Shown here: in pieces, positions 1-14,400 of the stretch | How positions within the stretch are numbered: position 1 is the stretch's first letter | How the letters are laid out: every line of letters starts with the position of its first letter | Assembly (NCBI GenBank): GCA_048013815.1 | Contig: CM106586.1 | Location: 15,810,001-15,874,000, forward strand | Direction: 5' to 3' | DNA from: Setoptus koraiensis | Taxonomy: Eukaryota > Arthropoda | Length of the DNA stretch: 64,000 nucleotides | Program-made: the position numbers and the translations under genes | The notes under the pieces: model-generated | Told to the model about the DNA's origin: nothing | The model's input: only the letters and a program-made list of their open reading frames with translations | Database searches by the model: none

Positions 1-238
1 AATGGTTTTAATTGATTTACTCTACTGCCCATACAAAACGATTTCATTCTATTCAACACATGGGAGGTATTTCGAGATAGCTATGTATGAAAACAAGCGT
101 TATGCACAAGATGAAAGATCCATTTTCACTCTAATTTTCTGGTCAATCAACCACCAACCAACTAGATCATAACGGAATACATATCACCAATGAGATGGGG
201 TCACATAGCGGTCTGGTTGTTTCAGACAGTGGGTTTTT

Positions 239-575
239 CTAGTCCGTCACAATCATGTGAGGTTCGTTAGAGAAATTGAAAATATCGCCTCTTGGAATGC
301 CTTCAATTGATTGCACCATAAAATCATTAGCTGATTCTGGGAAACAGTATAAGATTTCTGTCCAGGGTCAGGTAGAGTATATCGGCAGATGATCGCCACA
401 GCTTGCGAATATTTTCACCATCTACAAGCTACTGTTAGTGCGCAACAATAGTACAATTGATGGTCGAAGGTGTCTCTTTTTTCGCTAGCAACATGCCAGA
501 TATCGACCTTGATATATTGATTTATGTCAGGCCTTGAACTGACACTTTTGCTTGCACAGCTGAACTCTCTTAATG
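239..575 (-). pseudogene. broken protein-like reading frame, origin unknown
   Basis: One minus-strand frame across about 110 codons has residue use that looks like real protein (a stretch starting PDINQYIKVDIWHV and a C-terminal stretch containing GIPRGDIFNFSNEP), ending at a stop at 241-239. The frame carries about two breaks and I do not recognise the family. It could be a relic of a host gene, exons of a gene running off the left edge, or an old insertion. No polyadenylation signal is visible in the 238 bases left of the stop. What is seen is only the protein-like composition; any origin is inference. Confidence 0.25.
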
Positions 576-2400
576 GCTATCATCATAGTATGTACTTTAC
601 GTCATCCTTTATTGCCATACGTAAATGCGAGGCAGGAGACACACAAGTTAGTCTATGATACAAGAGTAATGCAATTACCTGTGTTGTACATTTGTATTTT
701 TAAATAGATTGTTTTGTTATTCAGTTGTTATATTTATATGTCACATAGCATGACATTGAATTTCCCATCTAAAGTTACAATACTACTCACTTGTCAGAGA
801 TACAAGTTTCACCTGCTTGGCGACTGCTTCAGCAAAAGCAACAATAAAAAGTGTAATATATATATATATATAGCAACGTGTTCGAACCATTACTATCTGA
901 AAATCCCATTGCATGCAACAAAAACTAAAGAAACCAATTCAAGCTTGCAAAAAAAAAAAATGCGACCACATGTACATTCGATGAATAGCTCGAATAGGAA
1001 TTGTGCGAGTTCACTGTCGAACGGCCCCTGAACATTGACGTTAGGATACGATCGCAACTATTGCGTCTATTTCCTCCTCTAAATACCTCGTGCGTTACAT
1101 GATGTTTTAGTGTTTCATGTTGTGCCTCAATTACTGGTTACGTAACCTTTGTACCAATGTCAACACTAGAGGGCGATACTGGCGGTGACTGTCCCTCTAG
1201 AAACATATATAGAGTGACACTATATATATCCGTTTGTCATGATAGTGTGTCAGTTGGCGGTGAACTTGAGCCTGGCTCATTATAGACCGTTATGGTTACA
1301 TAATTGCATTATTTTATCACGTACATCGGCCAACCAACTCCTAAATAATGTATGGCGGTTGTCTAGCTCGCTTTCATGCAACAATGTTTCAATAAACAAG
1401 AATGATCAAAGAAAAAGATCAGCCGCCAGTAATAATTTATGATGGGCACCTGCTTATCTACATTCGAAGGTTTTAAAATGTACGACCATACCATACCTGT
1501 CATGTTTTAAGTTAATAAGATCTCTAGTGTCACATCTTTGTCATAATCTTGCCAAGTCTGTGCTACCTGTGCTTAGCTGATCACATGAATCGAAGCGTGA
1601 AGTGTTCTTATTTGCACAAAATCTGTCTTGTGCGATCTCTCGAACAAATTCTCTACGCCTTTCATTTTTTTTTTTTGCATTCAGAACTCATTGAGGGAAG
1701 GAACATTTGCGCTCTGTTTGGTCGATGGGAAGCCGCGTTTCCAATTCAGTTGTTATTCGTCACACATCCGGCAATATCTAGCACCCTAATGAAAATCACC
1801 ATTTTGTCACCTCATATGTGTATTGTTTATTTAGCCAGGTATACACTGAATTGGAGACTATCATATCTCTATTCGTAGCTTCGGGCGATTGAATACAACG
1901 CTACTAGCAATGTTCATGTTGTTGCCAGCTGAAAATTGAGTAGCTCTCAAATCGACGACTCATCAATAATAAGCGCTGGTTGCGCGAATGATATACCCCG
2001 TTCGAGTAATGCAAGAAAAAAATTGATGAGATCGTGGTGGCAAACAAATGTATTCGATGCAAAGGATCGCATCCAGACAAAAATATTTGTCAATACATTT
2101 GGGAAAGAGGATAAGCTCGCATAACAGGTGCCCCAATCTCAATAATATGTGCAAATGGGTCGTTGTTGTTGTTGTGCAATGATTGCGTTTCTGTGTTGGC
2201 TGCATGTGAAAATGCTAAATCAAATCAAAGCACCAGCAACGACAATGCCAACAGCAACCAATATATGCAAACAAATGAATCTTCCTCTCTAACGAAAAGA
2301 GTTGCTCAATAGATTCAATTTGGGTGCTTATCAGCATGGCGATTTGCGAATGTCTAACAAGGTATATTGACAACTACTGCTCGAAACGACCATCTCCTGA
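576..2400. other. gene-free AT-rich stretch
   Basis: No convincing gene is seen. Short A and T runs and a TA run near 856-870 occur. One 61-codon open stretch at 1941-2124 (+), preceded by a possible acceptor at 1939-1940 and containing RSWWQTNVFDAKDRIQ, has protein-like residue use but lacks an ATG and is not recognised. It may be an isolated exon. Confidence 0.4.
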
Positions 2401-3858
2401 TAAGCATAAAAAGAACACTCACAAGACATTTGTGTACTGCTAGAACATGGTTTCTCCTTGAGGGACTCGCTTCACCACGTTACAGTGGTGCGAAAGGGGG
2501 CCCCTGAAATGGCATCATTTATCATTGCTGATATCCTATCACTAATATCAGCGGGGCACCATAGTAAATAGTTGTGATAGTGTGGTACAAGGAAATAGGG
2601 CCGCTGGCTAGCATTTATATGCGCTTATTGATTTCCCCCGATCGAACGATTATTATCGAGAGCCTATCAGTATCGCCCTATAATCTCCCAATCAGAATGT
2701 AATTTGGTCTATCCGCCCACGACCCGCCCCCACCCCAAACACAGACAGACAGGCAGACAGACGTGCACTGGCAATTTTAAACTTGCTGTCTGAAACTCAA
2801 ACATACCACCCACATTCGCGCAATTGATAATCGTCTCTCGAGAGAGAACCTGAAAAACCTTCGTCATGATTTAATTTCTACTTAAATTTTCATCGCCTGC
2901 GATTGTGAGAGAATTTCGTTGAGCTTTTGAAGCACTCATACATAATTTAGTGCCTTTTTTTCAGCTACTGATCAAATGTAAAAAAAATTGGTGAACAGAT
3001 TAAATTGCCTAATGAATCGTCCGCGTGTGGCGTTGCAATTCAAGCTATCCTAACAATTCGTGCCTGATTCAATTATGCTCCGAGAAGATTTTCTTCTACA
3101 CGGATCAAATCACTGCCCGGGTATGGGCAGCGGGTAAATGCCGCCAGCAAACACCTACGGAGAGCGTCTTTCTAACTGGTTTGATAATTAAAATACAGCC
3201 TTAACCCGTTGGTGTGTTTCCACTCCATTTGCCTGCCAACTAATGGGGGCTAATAATTTATAAATTGTGTGTGATCAACTAAAGCCCGATGTATTCCGTA
3301 TAACGTGCAAACACGCACATATATTTGGATTGCATGCATATAGACCCTATGTACTCTGGGTTGGCGCATTTCCGGACGCACTGTGGCGCTTCCTCGAGTG
3401 CTCTTGAAAAGTAACATTAGTTGCAACACTCCGGCCGACATGTCTCGTCTTTTGCCATTGCCAAGGACAAGAGGAATTGAGAGTGGAAGGCAGAGAGAGA
3501 GAGAGATCATTGAATATTAATCTATAGTGCCTATTATCGGGCTGACGTTCGGCCATTTGATATATGCGTATATAGGATTTGCAAGTGCAAGCGTGGGGCA
3601 CACAACGCGACGACGAGACAAGAATACTATCTAGACTACTGGCCCCTCGCTCGCCAATCTATTATTGTGGCATTATGCAAACGATGCTACATTATGCGCT
3701 GCATTATGTGGGCCAAGCGCGGCGTAAACAACGTCAGTTCAGGTGAGTGCGGTGCATATGCTCACAAGCCGACGTTATCATGATGGGCGCAGCTACAATT
3801 TATCGAAAGCAGCAATTTCTCATTGAATTCATTCGTCATTATAAACACACAAAATTGA

Positions 3859-3929
3859 TATTCAATACTTTTGGCCGGCACGGCGAACGGGCAAGCCGAC
3901 TTGGGCGACTTGGCCAAAAGTATTCAATA
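3859..3929. repeat. inverted repeat (hairpin), 18-nt arms
   Basis: The left arm 3859-3876 pairs with the right arm 3912-3929, with 17 of 18 positions complementary and a single C-C mismatch. A GC-rich 35-nt segment lies between. The total length of 71 nt is in the range of animal microRNA precursors, but the duplexed part is short for that. It could equally be a product of templated repair. Nothing else marks it as a gene. Confidence 0.6.
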
Positions 3930-6850
3930 ATACAGGCACGAATGGCGCTTTTGTGCAAGGCGGCCCCCTGGTTATCTTAATCTATCTATAGCTCGTGCTG
4001 GCCGAAGCTTGCCGTGATGATGCAAGTGCACTTTGGCGCTGCCGGCGACACCGATAAGTGTCATCTGTCGTTCAACTGAGTGTGTGTGTGTGTGTTCTTC
4101 GGTAAACACCCATCAAGATAATAATCCGTTTATGGCACTTATTCTTACTTTCTGTAGCACTGTCGTTAGTTGCCGGTCGTATCAGCAGCGTTGTGCGTTT
4201 CGCCAGTCGCGCTTGTTTCCATCCAATAAATTCATCTGACAGCACGGACAACTGGACAAGCCTGGTTCCCACCCTCTCACTGTGCACTATAGATAGATTG
4301 CCATACCTGTACATGCGTGTGATATTTACCATTCGAGAAGCCTTCGGGTCCGTTTGCTGCCAATTGCAACGCAACGCCGGCAGTGCGAAGGTTTCATTTT
4401 GCCGCTCATGGCGCTATGTGTGTTCGCGAATCGCCACCACCAACCAACAAAAACTCTATTTCCATATTTCCATATTTTCATGGGTGCCCCCATGAGCCCC
4501 ATCATACAGCCACACCAGTGTACAGGTACAACAGCGTACATATCCATTTTGTTCGCCTGCAAGCGTGTCGTTTCCATTGTCGAATTATCAATTCAGCCGA
4601 GCCTGTCCCCCGTGAGCTTATCGCGCCTACTTAAAACGAGCATAATTCGCGCACCTGTACCAGGTTAACGAATCCCGTCTTAGGGCAGATAGAGTTTACG
4701 ACTGGTCGACCCATCCTTTATTGCTAGCCGCAAAATATCGATGACCAGCTTCAAAAGCTTGACAAAATAGCCACTCACCTGGCGCCAAGCGCACCGTTAG
4801 CCAGGTATTTTATTTCAAAACGCATAATATTCGATAAGCAGCTTGTTTCAACAGCCAGTGTTGTCAAATAGTGTGTTGTTGTTGTTATTGTTGTTGTTGT
4901 TGTTGTTGTTATTGTAACACAATAACACCATTGCAAGTGAGAGTATGCCCGTATGACGTCATTACATCAGACTCCAATTAGTGGCTGCAGTTTGGCTCTG
5001 GTGGCGAACGCAATGCCAACGATCGTGCCAGGCAATACATTGCGTAGGCTGCTCAATTCAGACAGGTTCAACTCGGGCAGCAACGACACGAATGTCAAAG
5101 TTGGTCTCGTGTAACCAGCACCGGGTTATCGGGCACTAGCGAGCAACATGAAGAGGTCAAAATAAATAATTGAACTATTTGCCGGCTCGAGGCGAACCGG
5201 AACAACAGACGCTCGAAACTGTTGTTATTAGTTATGCAAAACTGCGCACTTGTTTACTCATGCCGAAAATCAGAGCCCATATCGTTAATAGGGGCCCAAA
5301 TTAAACGCTGCTGCTGCCATCGCTGTCACACTGTTACATATTGCTATATTTTGTACACAGCTTGCGCACATTATTATGTATTATGCAATTATGTCGCATC
5401 ACATTGCAAAACAATGCATGCACCAAACAGCTCCAGTCATATATTATACCTTTTGTAACAGACAAATTGTTGACTTTTAGCGCTCGCTCTAGCTAGGCAG
5501 ACATGTAATTACTTGTTGTTATTAAGCGCTGTTGTTGATTAACATACCGGCGCTACTGCAAACGAGCGGGTCTGGTTATAATTTTAATCTAAAATGTAAA
5601 CAAACACTTGGCTCTGTTTGAGTGTCGTGTCCCCATTCGGGCTGCTCGCTTCACCAGCTCTAGCTTCGTCCAGAATACAATTAGACATTATGATGTCGGC
5701 TGATTCGTTCATTCGGCACCGTATCCGGCAGCAACACAGCAACCGGCTGATAATAAGTTAATATTATGGGTTCAATATGTACATGTTTAAGTGGCGACAA
5801 ATTAAGACGCAAAGGCAATTGGGTGCACCGCATGCGATAAATTGCACGCAAGCATGCAAACATATTGATGACGGGTTATTTATGGCACTAACACAATAAC
5901 GACGAGTGAAAGCTTTTCACATCGTGTCCTGCCCATGAAACACTTGCCACGAAACACACACACACACAATGGCCCCAGCCGAACAATAGAATTGTCGGCC
6001 GGGATTGGCAAGCCAGCCCCAGCCCGCCAATTTGGGGCGCCCTAACGATAATAGCACAGCAGCGGGATGTAGCGGCGGGACGAGCGACCTTTGTATTTTG
6101 TTTGACGAATGTCGTTCGCTCAATCGACCCGATGCGCCCCTCTAATGACATCCGATCGTCCGTTTGGGCTTCCAACTCTGACGTGAACTGGACCAAACAT
6201 AGATAAAAAACATACAATGATTATGTTACAACTGTCAGCGGGCGATGGTCAAGTTATTTTGTTGTCCGCCCGGGCTACCAGTTGGGAGCGACGCATACAT
6301 GTGCAATAACTTGACAACACATGTGGCATATGTTTTATTGAGCAATTTACAAGATTGTCGAGGAGACTTTGAGCCTAGTGGGGCCCATCACGCAGTGCAC
6401 CGGTGGCCATCCGCTTTGGCCGAGTTTGGCGAGATCTTGATGATGCCCACTGGGCCGGGCCCCTGTTTTGCCTGTCACATATTTATAGAATAAGACTACT
6501 GCCGGCCGGAGCCGCTATTGTTATTGTCCGGTGGAGCCTTTGGTGGAGGCATCGGCGGTGGTCGGGCTGGCTAGCGGCGAGCCGGAGTGCAGATCGTGAC
6601 CCAAATTATTTTCAATTCCGAGGTGGTAACGATTGTGATAACAGTTGTCGTCGTTGCTGCGCTGGTGTCGCTAGCGACAACAACTGGGCATCGTGGAGGC
6701 AGCAGTGTTGATGATCGTGATGATAGTCGGCGAGGACTACTTTAATCTTGTAACTGGCCGCCGTCGGGGCCGCTCATCGCTCAAAGTCAACAAATAACAA
6801 CATATGTAGGTCAGTCGCTTGCACACATCCAGACAGCTGCTCTCTTATTT

Positions 6851-6885
6851 TTTCTATATCCAACCACGTTGGCTGGATATAGAAA
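6851..6885. repeat. inverted repeat, 15-nt arms, 5-nt loop
   Basis: Arms 6851-6865 and 6871-6885 pair at 14 of 15 positions. The single mismatch is A-C on the plus strand, which would be a G-U wobble in an RNA made from the minus strand. Confidence 0.6.
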
Positions 6886-8308
6886 TTGTTACCACTGCAT
6901 TGTGGGGCCCACCAGCAATTTGATGGGTCCGCAGGGGCGGCCGGCTCGCAACTGGATGCAACGTTAATGGGACTCAGTTCATATTTTTCCCGGTCGCTGT
7001 CAGGGTTGTTGTTGTTGTTGTTGTTGTTGTTGTCGTTCCCACTGAGCTCAAATATCTGCCACCGTAATCCGTTCAATTTTTTCACTTTCAACGCTAACAT
7101 GAGAAGACAATTGCGCCCCCCGCTCACATTATCTGTCTGTTGGCTGACCAAAGCCATTTGTAGCAGTCTGGCTAAGACGCTGTTTTTGTTGCTGATAACT
7201 AGTCGCACACACAATATAAACAAAGATGTCATCTTATTAGCTGGGCCACTTTTGAGACGGCGCCGTGAGCGTTATTTGTTGGAGGGTTTCAAGGTGACCA
7301 ACGAGCGCGCACAATGAGGACCCGACTTGAGCTCAGCACTCGGTTGTTTGCAAGCCAACGTGCTGCAAGCAGCGCGACAACTATTTGCCATTATGCGACA
7401 AGAGAACAACAGCGACAGCTTCGGATAAAAAGGGCTCGCTGGTTTCGTATGGAAATACAAGAACAATCGGGGCGCCTGCGAACTCGAAACTGCTCAAGAA
7501 ACAAAGGGCCGGCTAACAGGCGGCCATGGTGTACGTGAGCGCGATACGCGTTTACCCGATTCAGGGTGTGATTCGGGGTTGATCTGATTTGATGGAAACT
7601 ACCAGCGCCGGCCGCCAATACTGTCTGACAGATTGTTGTGTGTGAGTAGCTTGGTGGGCCATCCATTATAAATCACTGCGGTGTTTTCAGCACCAGCACC
7701 ACCACATACAACACAATCAGTTGTGTGCCAGGCACGCATGTTGTGTCAGCTCATCATGGCCGGGCGCCAGTTATGATATTAGCAAGCCAGTTCATGATAC
7801 TGGCGCCTTGGCGCAATAATGACAGCGCCAATTGATGTGTGTGTGTGTGTGTGCTGGTTTTCGCTGAGGCTGGGCCTCGACAGACCGAGCGAGGTTCAGC
7901 GGATTCGGCGGATTGAGGGCCCCAGTGTTTGGTCCGTTACATGCATTTGCGTGCCCACTTGAACTGTGCGCTGTGTGAGTGCCCAGATTGTATTATCGCC
8001 GCTGTCGGTAACAAGAGGTCTTGCCAACATTTGTGAGTGTGTGTGTGTGTGTGTGCTGGCGCTGCGCTACGTAATGCTGCACTACATAATGCTGCTGCAC
8101 TATTACATAATGTGTGCGTATATGAGCTGGTTGCGTGATATATTGTCGCGTTGGCGCGCTCTAGTTGGCAAGACTGCGCTTCTGTCGCTGTGTGCGATAC
8201 AACTTGTCTGGGCATGACTCGTCTGCTGGATATAACTTATTAGAATGGGGGGCCTATGCATCAGCGGCGGCAGCAGACCGTATGCAGAAGTGGTTGCGCG
8301 CTCGTTAT

Positions 8309-8346
8309 CATTATACATGAGGTGCCACGTATCCTCATGTATAATG
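8309..8346. repeat. perfect inverted repeat, 14-nt arms
   Basis: Arms CATTATACATGAGG (8309-8322) and CCTCATGTATAATG (8333-8346) are exact reverse complements separated by 10 nt. Confidence 0.7.
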
Positions 8347-8900
8347 GTGGCCGCCGGTTATATCATGGCCAGATCAGTGAATAGCAGTTAATGTTGGCGG
8401 CCAGGCAAAATTGATTTATTCTTTGATTATCGCGCTGCCACTGGCAGTCGGTCAGCCGAGCGCTGTGAGAGCGCCCCAAAATGGCCGGATCGAGGTAGCT
8501 GCGCTCTTTTTTACCGATGACACACTGGCGCAACGCTGATATCGCGCACACTTGTTAGTTAGGCACGCTCTCACGGGCTGCGCAAAACACAGCAGATCTG
8601 TGCGGACAATGGGCTCAAACTTTGGGCCCCGAAGTCCAATGAACGGCTCGCGCAGCGCCATTATCGGTGCCGAGCCGCGACGCAACTTGCGCCAGCCAGG
8701 CTGCTGCTGGTGTCTCGGGTGCCCGCGGTGGTCGGCCGTGGCGCGCGCACCGCTAGAGCGGCTCCAGAGAGTCTCGGGCCGAGATGTGCTCGCAAAATTC
8801 TTGTTAGCGTCCCTCGTTCGCCCCGTCCGCACCGTCGCCCCGTTTGCCCCGCGTCGCCCCATCGCCCGCCGTTCGCCCAGCACCCGGGCCAGAAGACAGC

Positions 8901-11465
8901 GGTACATTTTGCGTCCATTTTTCGCATTTCAGTGTCGAGAAAGTGTGTGCGTGCGTGTGTGCCTTGGCCCAGCGAGCGCCGAGTGTGCGTTTACAGCTGT
9001 AAACTGTAAGCTGGCAAATAAACGAACGGCGCTCGCGTTTTGTCTCGCTAGCTGTGTTTGTGTCAGAGTGGCTGGCACATTTTGTTCCATATGCGCGCGC
9101 ACGTCGCTATCCTCTAGAAATAGTTTTATTCGATTCGGTCGGTAACAGTTCGATCCTTTGTGTGCTGAGCTTGTTCAGGGGCAATGGCGAGAGAGGGGGG
9201 GGGGCGAACGGGGCAAAAGGGAAACGGGGGAGCGCACACACGCAACTGTATGCTATAGTGGAGCACTGATGGTGTAATACTGTTTTGGATAAGTGTGCGC
9301 TGCTGCAGTCGGTGGTTGTAAACTGTGGTGCGCTAGCAGTGGTGTGCGTGTATGTGTGTTCTATGCGTTCCCCTACTCCAAACTCTGGAGTCTAGAGCGC
9401 TCGCCGTCACCAACACACACGCACAGTGCATTCGCTGCTGCGAAATAGAACTAAAATCAAGCTCTTAGCTGCTCGAGCGAACTGAAAGTAAACGTGAAGC
9501 CAGTGTCAGAGAGCAGCAGCGCACAATAAGCGCATACTATTATTATTATTATTATTGTTATACCCACATCAATTGTAAATATACATACACACACACACAC
9601 ATACAGACGGCGAGATAGAAAAGCTGCGGCGACGAGCGAGCGCAGCAAAGAGGTAAAGAGCAGTGGCGAATCACCACCAGTGTCAAACAAACATCCCCGT
9701 ATAACTATATATATTCGCATACATATAGTTATATATATATATAAATATATATTTTATACCACCACAACTATAGCAATGCACATAAAATCAATATATCAAT
9801 CTAGTTTCGGCGAACCACGCACACTCATCGAACTGTTCGCATCGAACGAATTATACCAATCAGCAACAACATTCACAACGACACAATAGAACTATAGACA
9901 ATTGTGCGCTCGGCTCGCAACTCGGAAACGAACGCGAATAACATTATAAACGGCGCACGTTGATTAGAGCTAGCAATGCAAATGCTGCTGTTAGCGAACA
10001 ACACGTAACCTTAGTTAATACATTCCATACATTTGCATCGCCGATGAGTCACCCCAAACCACGGACCCCACATAGCGGATATTTATTTTGGCAATATTAT
10101 TTTTCAACGCAACACTCACACACTCGATTATCCAGCAGATTATCCAGCCGATTATCATCATTATTATCCAATAGTTGGTCTGGCCCGGCTTGGTCAAGCA
10201 ACCTCTAGTCAAGTAGCCTTAAAGTTGAGCTAGTGATCGCCACAGGGTCACGTTTCACATCTTTTTTTATTATACCATCACTCGCATTGTCAAGTGGACA
10301 CTCACACACGTAATTTAGTATTATTCGCATATAATTTATTTGATAATAATAATTTTTGTTACACTAATCGAAAAACAGCATCTATGCATACACACACAAA
10401 TACACGCGATGGATATTGAGCGATCGCGAATCAAATCCAAAGTAAAAAAGTAAAAACACACAAATAATTCTAATGCTAATGTATGCAATACCAATGCATC
10501 AGTCTTTCACGTTTCTACATCATCATCATCATCATCATCGACATCAGCATCATCATCATCATCATCATAAATCACCATACACCTACATAGCTCGCGATTA
10601 GCCAAATTATTTTGTTCTTTAGCACTCCATTGTAATTGGTGACACTGAGCGCGACACACTGTTATCCTTTGCATTGTTGCTATTAATTGTTGCTGCAACA
10701 CATACCATGTTCGTCACATAAAAATATCATCAACAATAATGATATTAATCAACTACAGAAAATAACAAAAAGATAGAGAACACAACAAAAAACAAGAGCC
10801 ATCTAAATTGAAACACTTGAAACACAACACTAAATTAGCAGCTATAAGCTTACATTCTGTACAGGTAAGTCCATTTGTTATATCTGCTAGTTACGTTATT
10901 ATTGCTGCAGCAACAAAGCTCAATAATACAAAATTAGTCATATAATCCCAATAATAGTAATGGCTCCACTCGTAACCAGCCTCTTATGCACACCATGCAA
11001 CTCCATTATTCTTATACTTCAATATTCGATTTCGTACATTTCTATAAATATTAAACACGTATGCATAAAATCAACGATCTAATAGTAATAATAACAACAA
11101 CAATAACGTAATAACTAAGCTTCATTCCTGACAAAACTATTTTTAGTAGATAGTTGGAGACAACTAGTTGTTATGAATAATGGAGTAGGAAGAGTAACAG
11201 CCAACAAAAAAAAGAAACAGAACAAGACGAAAAACAAAAAGTAGCATCCATAACCATTATACTTTTATAACCATTGACAATGTTATTGCTCGTCATCACT
11301 TATGATAGTAATTGAATAGTAGCCCGACACTAGACTGCGAAGAACACTTTTAGTGTCGATAGTGCGCCTAAATTCAAGTTCAAACGACTAACATCTATTT
11401 ATAATCAACATCATTCATCTCTGAGGCCCTGGCGGTGGCACATACTCTGCCACCAGCGCCACACA
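8901..11465 (+). promoter_or_regulatory. probable promoter and 5' UTR region of MADD
   Basis: The region leads from a CpG-rich segment into a long stretch without genes rich in CA, ATT and ATC repeats, directly upstream of the MADD start codon. A consensus splice donor (ACAG|GTAAGT, exon end 10864) is followed by two possible acceptors near the start codon (after 11424, and after 11456 in CCACCAG), so a non-coding 5' exon spliced to the first coding exon is plausible. An ATC run at 10514-10570 and a TTA run at about 9537-9558 lie in it. The transcription start cannot be fixed from sequence, and the promoter assignment is inference from position. Confidence 0.35.
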
Positions 11466-14400
11466 ATGTCGGACGCTGTGAAGAAATATTTTTGTCCACG
11501 TCTTTTGGATTATGTGATACTTGTTGGGCCAAGACCATGCACAAGGAGTGGTAATCTATCACCACATTTGGGTAACAACAGTAGAGTGCCCCATCTCCTT
11601 AGAAGGTACCCACCTCAAGATCATTCAGATTTTGCCCTGCCGCCCGATGTAGTTATATTCTGTCAACCGGAAGGATGTGATCGCATTAATTCAACGCTAG
11701 GAGCTTACAATAATCCATCGCAAACCACCAACTCGTTTGTGTTTCTTCTAACCGAAAAAGATACCAGTCGAGTTAGGTATGGAGTATGCCTCAATTTTTA
11801 TCGACCACTACAGGCAAGCCCCGAGGCGGACACTCATGATATCAACAATAATGATCTAGGGAGCAATTACGAGCAGCCATTGAGGAAATCGCAACAGCAA
11901 ATACAGCAAGAAGTCTGGGATAGTGAGTTGCAGAGTAAATTAGCAAAGCAGCCAACTGAAAACGTGAAAGATGAACAAAAGCAAACATCGACTGATGACA
12001 CTTTAGCTAAAAATCAAGATAATGATAGTGGTGTTCGTTTGACATTGGGCTTCGATAGTGACAGTGATCGTGCGACGATTGGCTCTCTTGGCCAGTTGCA
12101 GGACAAAGATAAACACTATCCAGAAGAATATTATGGATCTTCATCGCTAGAACAACCGAATCCATCCAAAGATACATTCATATCAACCCATAGACACGAC
12201 AAGCAAAAGAGACACCAGACGGCTCACAAAAGTGGTTGTCCAGCTTCTCGACCCAATGGAAAGTCGAAAACCATCATGTATGCACTCAATTCCATCTGTA
12301 TTATTAGTCATCATCCTTTTTTCTCCACTTTCAGAGAATGCTTATTTATTCTTAAGAAATTTATTCAAGTTTGCGACGAAAGAAACATGAATACCTCAGA
12401 CAGTTCTAGAAGCAATAAACAAACGTCTTGCATTTGTAGATCTTCACGATCGAAAGGTCACATGTCAAGAAATTCGTCCTTAGTTCATCAACCGAACCAT
12501 CATCAAACAACTGGAAATATTCACGTGCCAAATTGCATCTATCGCAATCCAGTTTGGAATTTGTTAACTATGCCAAATCTTGACGGTGACGCCATGCTCG
12601 ACACTGCTTTGTGCGATGTCAGAGAAATTGATGCTTGGATTTTACGTCTCCTCAGTGTCCCTGTACCAATACCACAAAAAACAAAAATTGAAGTAAGTGT
12701 TTCTTTCGATTTAGCTCATTCTAAAATATTTACAATATTAGGCGGTATATATTAACGAATACTAACGAATATGATAAACATTATGAAACTCCAGGTTGAA
12801 GTATTTGATGCCGCCTTGCGACCACCATTAACGTTTGCGTTGCCGGATCATACACGTTTTTCATTGATTGATTTTCCACTGCACTTGCCACTTGAACTTC
12901 TCGGGGTAGATACGTGTCTTCAGGTGTTGACATGTATACTTCTGGAACACAAAGTTGCCCTTCAGTCAAAAGACTACAATGCTCTCTCCATGAGTGTTAT
13001 GGCTTTTGTTACAATGATATATCCTTTGGAATATATGTTTCCTGTGATACCTCTACTGCCATCTTGTATGAGCTCAGCAGAACAAGTAAGTAGAATTACA
13101 TTCATTTCGTTCAAACAAATACCAAAAATATCTAATTGATTTGAACTAACAATTTGAATATTTCTTTCCTATGGCTCATTTATATTCAGTTATTACTTGC
13201 CCCTACGCCATTCATTATCGGATTCCCATCCAGTTTTTTTAAATTCAAATCAGCCTTCAAATTGCCCGATGATGTATGGTTAGTTGACTTGGATTCCAAT
13301 AAAGTGAAGCAACCTAAAAATGCGGAGGAGTTGCCACCACTTCCGGAATATGAAGGAAATATACTTGTTCAGAATCTACAAAAAATTCTCCATTCTATGG
13401 CAGGGCTTGATCAAACGAAACAATCCTCTGCGATATATGCACCCTCAAGCAATCCAAACACTAGCACAACTCTGGATCTACACTCACACCATGTTCCAAC
13501 CCCAACTTTTCGATCATCACTGAATACCCCGATAGCCAATTCTGTACCTGCATCACCATCTAGGGGGAAGCGTCCTTCATTAACATCTCCTGGCCAGTTG
13601 ATGCATTTTGCAGCAAGTCGTCTGGGAGGCATATCAAACAGTTCCGACAGTGGCACACTTAGAGAGTCTCGCAATTCTATAGTCTCAGCTGCACCTGCAT
13701 TCGATCCCTCTTTGTTTGTTGGTACAGATTTAGACGCAGCAGATGTAGCTACACGTATCGCAATGGTTAGATTTTTCAATTCTCCCAGCGTTTTGGCTAA
13801 TTTCAGCGAGCACACTAGAACCATAAGGCTATACCCCCGTCCAGTGGTATCGTTCCAAAAGAGCTCCTTCATTCAATCTCGAATCAAGCCATCTCCTTTT
13901 TTAATGAGACTAGTTGAAACCCAAGCCGTAGAATACATGGCTGAATGGGCCTTATGTCCAGACAATGTCACTTTTTTGCGCATCCAAACTGGTGTATTTG
14001 ATCCGGCTATTGTGGGTGACAAACCGAAATGGTACGGGCATCAATTGGAGCCTCTAAGGTACAGAATATGGGAGACAGATAAAAAAAGCTATTACGACGA
14101 GGTCGCCCAGTTGATTAACGATGCTGGTAATACCAGTGGTCGAGCGACTACAACAAGTAGATTCAACGATTTTTTCGATGACGAACAAATTGATTGTCCG
14201 GGTGATGGTGAAGCCCTCGATGAACTAATATTAGACGCAAATAATAATACTATCATTGATAATCACAGTCAGATTGAAGATGAAGATAGTTTAAGCGACA
14301 ACTCAAGTGCATCAGACGACAACTTAGAATCGAGATGGCCCAATCTTGGAACGGATGAGACTAGATGTTGTATGTCTGTTGCTTCAAGGAAGTCCTCGGT

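Larger units (their letters stand above)
2401..8900. other. gene-free region with rising GC, simple repeats and hairpins
   Basis: No coding frame with recognisable homology is seen on either strand. The region becomes GC-richer from about 3.3 kb. It contains GTT runs (about 4873-4915 and 7003-7034), GT runs (4080-4094, 7837-7853, 8036-8054) and perfect or near-perfect inverted repeats at 3859-3929, 6851-6885 and 8309-8346. CpG density is high at about 8.5-9.1 kb, just before the presumed MADD leader region. Confidence 0.5.
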
